A stretch of DNA of 64,000 nt. It comes from Hydrogenophaga sp. GTDB lineage: Bacteria; Pseudomonadota; Gammaproteobacteria; Burkholderiales; Burkholderiaceae_C. Below, one piece after another: positions 62,043-64,000 of this stretch. The translations under genes were made by a program, and so were the position numbers. The DNA lies in NCBI GenBank assembly GCA_018993155.1, contig JAGKSX010000061.1, forward strand, positions 1-64,000, in the 5' to 3' direction. Position 1 is the stretch's first letter; every line of letters starts with the position of its first letter. Below the pieces are notes generated by a model. That model ran no database searches and had not been told where the DNA came from. It saw nothing but the letters and a program-made list of their open reading frames with translations.

Positions 62043-62528
62043 TTACGCGGTGCCCGGCTCGCGCCTGCGGAACATTCCGTAGCCTTCCATGAACAGCACC
62101 TTGTCGCCGTGCTGGTTGAACATCTCCCAGGTGGTGCGCACCAGGCCCACGTCCAGCCGCTTGCTCATGGGGCGCTTTTCCAGGATCGTGTGCTGCAGCC
62201 GCAGCGTGTCGCCCGGGAACACCGGCTTGAGCCACTTCACGCTCTCCAGGCCGGGCGAGCCCAGGCTGGAGCTTTCGTTGAGGAAGTTGAGCACCATCAG
62301 GCGCATGGCCATGGCGCAGGTGTGCCAGCCGCTGGCGCTGAGCGCGCCGAACACCGAGGCCTTGGCGGCCTCGGCGTCGAGGTGGAAGGGCTGGGGGTCG
62401 AACTGGCGCGCGAAGGCCACCGTTTCTTCCTCGGTCGGCGTGATGGTGCCCAGGTCGCGGGTCTCGCCGACCTGCAGGTCTTCCCACCAGTACTTGATGT
62501 GCGATGTGTCTGTGTGTGTCGTGGTCAT
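62043..62528 (-). CDS. MaoC-like dehydratase
   Basis: Hot-dog-fold protein of 161 residues, probably an enoyl-CoA hydratase or mesaconyl-CoA-type dehydratase. Motifs: YWWEDLQVGETRDLGTITPTEEETVAFARQFDPQPFH, the hydratase-2 region with the active-site Asp and His (FDPQPFHLDAEAA), and GWHTCAMAMRLM. It is followed after the stop by a 42-base gap to marC-like, and its start is one base downstream of the SDR stop. Confidence 0.92.
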   Translation of the reverse strand: MTTTHTDTSHIKYWWEDLQVGETRDLGTITPTEEETVAFARQFDPQPFHLDAEAAKASVFGALSASGWHTCAMAMRLMVLNFLNESSSLGSPGLESVKWLKPVFPGDTLRLQHTILEKRPMSKRLDVGLVRTTWEMFNQHGDKVLFMEGYGMFRRREPGTA

Positions 62529-62529
62529 G

Positions 62530-63288
62530 TCAGCGTCCTCCGGAGACGTCCATCAGGGTCATGGTGGTGTAGCTTGCCGCGTCGGACAGCAGCCAGACGA
62601 TGGCCTGCGCCACCTCCTCGGCCCGCCCGCCGCGCTGCATGGGCACCTGGTGCTGGAGGTCTCGCACCCGGTCGGGCAGGCCGCCCGAGGCGTGGATCTC
62701 GGTCTCGATCAGGCCCGGCCGCACCGCGTTGACGCGCACGCCCTCGCCGCCGACCTCCCGCGCCAGGCCGATGGTGAAGGCGTCGATCGCGCCCTTGGCC
62801 GCCGCGTAGTCCACGTACTGGCCGGCCGAGCCCAGGCGCGAGGCCGCGCTGGAGAGGTTCACGATGGACCCACCTTCGCCGCCGTGTTTCGTGCTCATGC
62901 GGCGCACCGCCTCGCGCGCGCACAGCATCGAGCCGATCACGTTGATGTCGAACATGCGGCGCCAGCGCGCCACGCTCATCTCGTCCACGCGGGCCGTCAC
63001 GTCGACCACGCCCGCGTTGTTCACCAGGCCGTGCAGGCGGCCCAGCTTGGCGTCGATCTTCGCGAACATCGCGAGCACCTGCTCTTCGTCGGCGACGTCG
63101 GCCTGCACGCTCATGGCCGTGCCGCCCTCGGCGCGGATCGCGCGCACCACTTCGTCGGCCGCGAGCGAGTTCGCGGTGTAGTTCACCGCCACCGCCCAGC
63201 CCTGCCGCGCCGCCAGCCTGGCGGTGGCCGCGCCGATGCCGCGCCCGCCTCCGGTGACCAGCAGCGCCCGGCCTGTCATCTCAGCCAT
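62530..63288 (-). CDS. SDR-family oxidoreductase
   Basis: NAD(P)-dependent short-chain dehydrogenase of 252 residues. Cofactor motif VTGGGRGIGAATARL; NNAGVV; catalytic Ser in VNLSSAASRLG and Tyr-x-x-x-Lys in YVDYAAAKGAID; then PGLIETEIHA. Likely 3-oxoacyl-type or alcohol substrate. It precedes the MaoC-like gene in the same transcript, so the two may act in one acyl or aromatic-side-chain pathway. Divergent from the DsbA-fold gene across 87 bases. Confidence 0.93.
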   Translation of the reverse strand: MAEMTGRALLVTGGGRGIGAATARLAARQGWAVAVNYTANSLAADEVVRAIRAEGGTAMSVQADVADEEQVLAMFAKIDAKLGRLHGLVNNAGVVDVTARVDEMSVARWRRMFDINVIGSMLCAREAVRRMSTKHGGEGGSIVNLSSAASRLGSAGQYVDYAAAKGAIDAFTIGLAREVGGEGVRVNAVRPGLIETEIHASGGLPDRVRDLQHQVPMQRGGRAEEVAQAIVWLLSDAASYTTMTLMDVSGGR

Positions 63289-63375
63289 AACCCGTCTCCT
63301 GCAGAATGTGGTGGCATCGCGTACAACACGGGCTCGCCACCGAGCTTGCCATTACAACAGCGACAGGAGACCGAC

Positions 63376-63975
63376 ATGCGTCGCACAGTCGACTATTACT
63401 TCGTCCCGCAAAGCCCCTGGGCCTACCTGGGCCACGCGCGTTTTGCGGCCTTGCTGCGCGAGACCGGCACGCCCGTGCGCGTGCGGCCCATGGACCTGGG
63501 CAAGATCTTCCCGTTGTCCGGCGGACTGCCCCTGCAGAAGCGCGCGCCGCAGCGCCAGGCCTACCGCCTGCTCGAGTTGCGGCGCTTCAGCGAAGCGCTC
63601 GACATCCCCCTTCACCCCGAGCCCCGTTTTTTCCCGGTGGCGGGCGACCCCGCCGCACGGCTGATCACCGCGGTGGCCCAGCACGACGGCGACGAGGCCG
63701 CGATGCGCCTGACGGGTGCGGTGCTGGCCGCCGTCTGGGCGCAGCAGCGCGACATTGCCGACGACGCCACGCTGGCGGCCCTGCTGGCCGAGACCGGCCT
63801 GGATGCCGCGCGGCTGGCGCAGTCCCGGCAGCCGGAGGTGCAGGCGCGCTACGACGAGAACACGCAGGCCGCCATCGACCTCAACGTGTTCGGCGCGCCC
63901 AGCTACGTCATTGACGGCGAGCTGTTCTGGGGCCAGGACCGCCTCGACTTCGTGGCGCGCCGGCTGCGCGCCTGA
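63376..63975 (+). CDS. DsbA-fold 2-hydroxychromene-2-carboxylate isomerase-like protein
   Basis: Thioredoxin-like protein of 199 residues in the kappa-GST/HCCA isomerase family, which uses glutathione without a Cys pair. The N-terminal motif DYYFVPQSPWAYLGHARF has the Ser/Pro active-site position in place of CxxC. The C-terminal DLNVFGAPSYVIDGELFWGQDRLDFVARRL is the hallmark of the family. ATG at 63376 with AGGAGA upstream (AGGAG seven bases). Substrate unknown. A further ribosome-like AGGAGA at the right window edge suggests that another gene follows closely. Confidence 0.92.
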   Translation: MRRTVDYYFVPQSPWAYLGHARFAALLRETGTPVRVRPMDLGKIFPLSGGLPLQKRAPQRQAYRLLELRRFSEALDIPLHPEPRFFPVAGDPAARLITAVAQHDGDEAAMRLTGAVLAAVWAQQRDIADDATLAALLAETGLDAARLAQSRQPEVQARYDENTQAAIDLNVFGAPSYVIDGELFWGQDRLDFVARRLRA

Positions 63976-64000
63976 CTTTTTCAACCCGACAACAGGAGAA

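Overview
The window is G+C-rich bacterial chromosome with dense, mostly leftward operons. Gene content (gatAB beside pyrE and exodeoxyribonuclease III, tripartite TRAP transport with LysR control, a meta-cleavage hpa cluster, AmpG, a polysaccharide locus) suggests a betaproteobacterium of the order Burkholderiales, probably Comamonadaceae (Hydrogenophaga-like). That placement is inference from gene content and sequence style; there is no rRNA gene in the window. I saw no tRNA, CRISPR array, IS element or phage gene.

Layout. 1-4742: end of gatA, gatB, a DUF4124 protein, pyrE, exodeoxyribonuclease III and a LysE-type exporter. 4774-11412: a leftward TRAP-transporter operon (cupin, hydrolase, DctP, an MFS carrier, DctQ, DctM) divergent from a LysR regulator. 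11422-18490: housekeeping and envelope genes (DM13 protein, metallo-beta-lactamase-fold hydrolase, M48 protease, AmpG, acyl-CoA ligase, an OmpR-type two-component system). 18491-18807: gene-poor stretch ending in a strong terminator.

18808-47381: a 29-kb leftward Wzx/Wzy-type O-antigen or capsule locus. Read in the direction of transcription it is rfbB, wzz, rfbD, rfbA, rfbC, wbpA, wbpB, wbpC-like, formyltransferase-ankyrin, wbpE, fkbM-type methyltransferase, wbpI, wzx, wzy, two glycosyltransferases, wbpG, hisH2, hisF2, fnlA, fnlB, fnlC, wbuB, a wbpV-like epimerase, a small phosphoglycosyl transferase and a wbpM-like dehydratase. Together these predict four nucleotide sugars (dTDP-L-rhamnose, UDP-L-FucNAc, a 2,3-diamino uronic acid with an amidine branch, and a WbpM-derived 6-deoxy-HexNAc) and four transfer enzymes. 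The striking point is that the wbpA-wbpB-wbpC-wbpD-wbpE order known from Pseudomonas aeruginosa O5 is kept except that the wbpD acetyltransferase is replaced by an N-formyltransferase with a C-terminal ankyrin domain.

47484-52743: zinc-finger protein, ilvE, a small membrane protein, radA, a J-domain protein and a nitronate monooxygenase. 52822-61391: the homoprotocatechuate meta-cleavage operon hpaR-G1-G2-E-D-F-H-I with two extra genes. Between hpaE and hpaD lie two diverged, inverted copies of a structured palindromic repeat. hpaR appears to have a leaderless promoter overlapped by its likely operator. 61380-63975: MarC protein, MaoC-type dehydratase, SDR reductase and a DsbA-fold isomerase. 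The upstream 3-/4-hydroxyphenylacetate hydroxylase genes hpaBC are not in the window.
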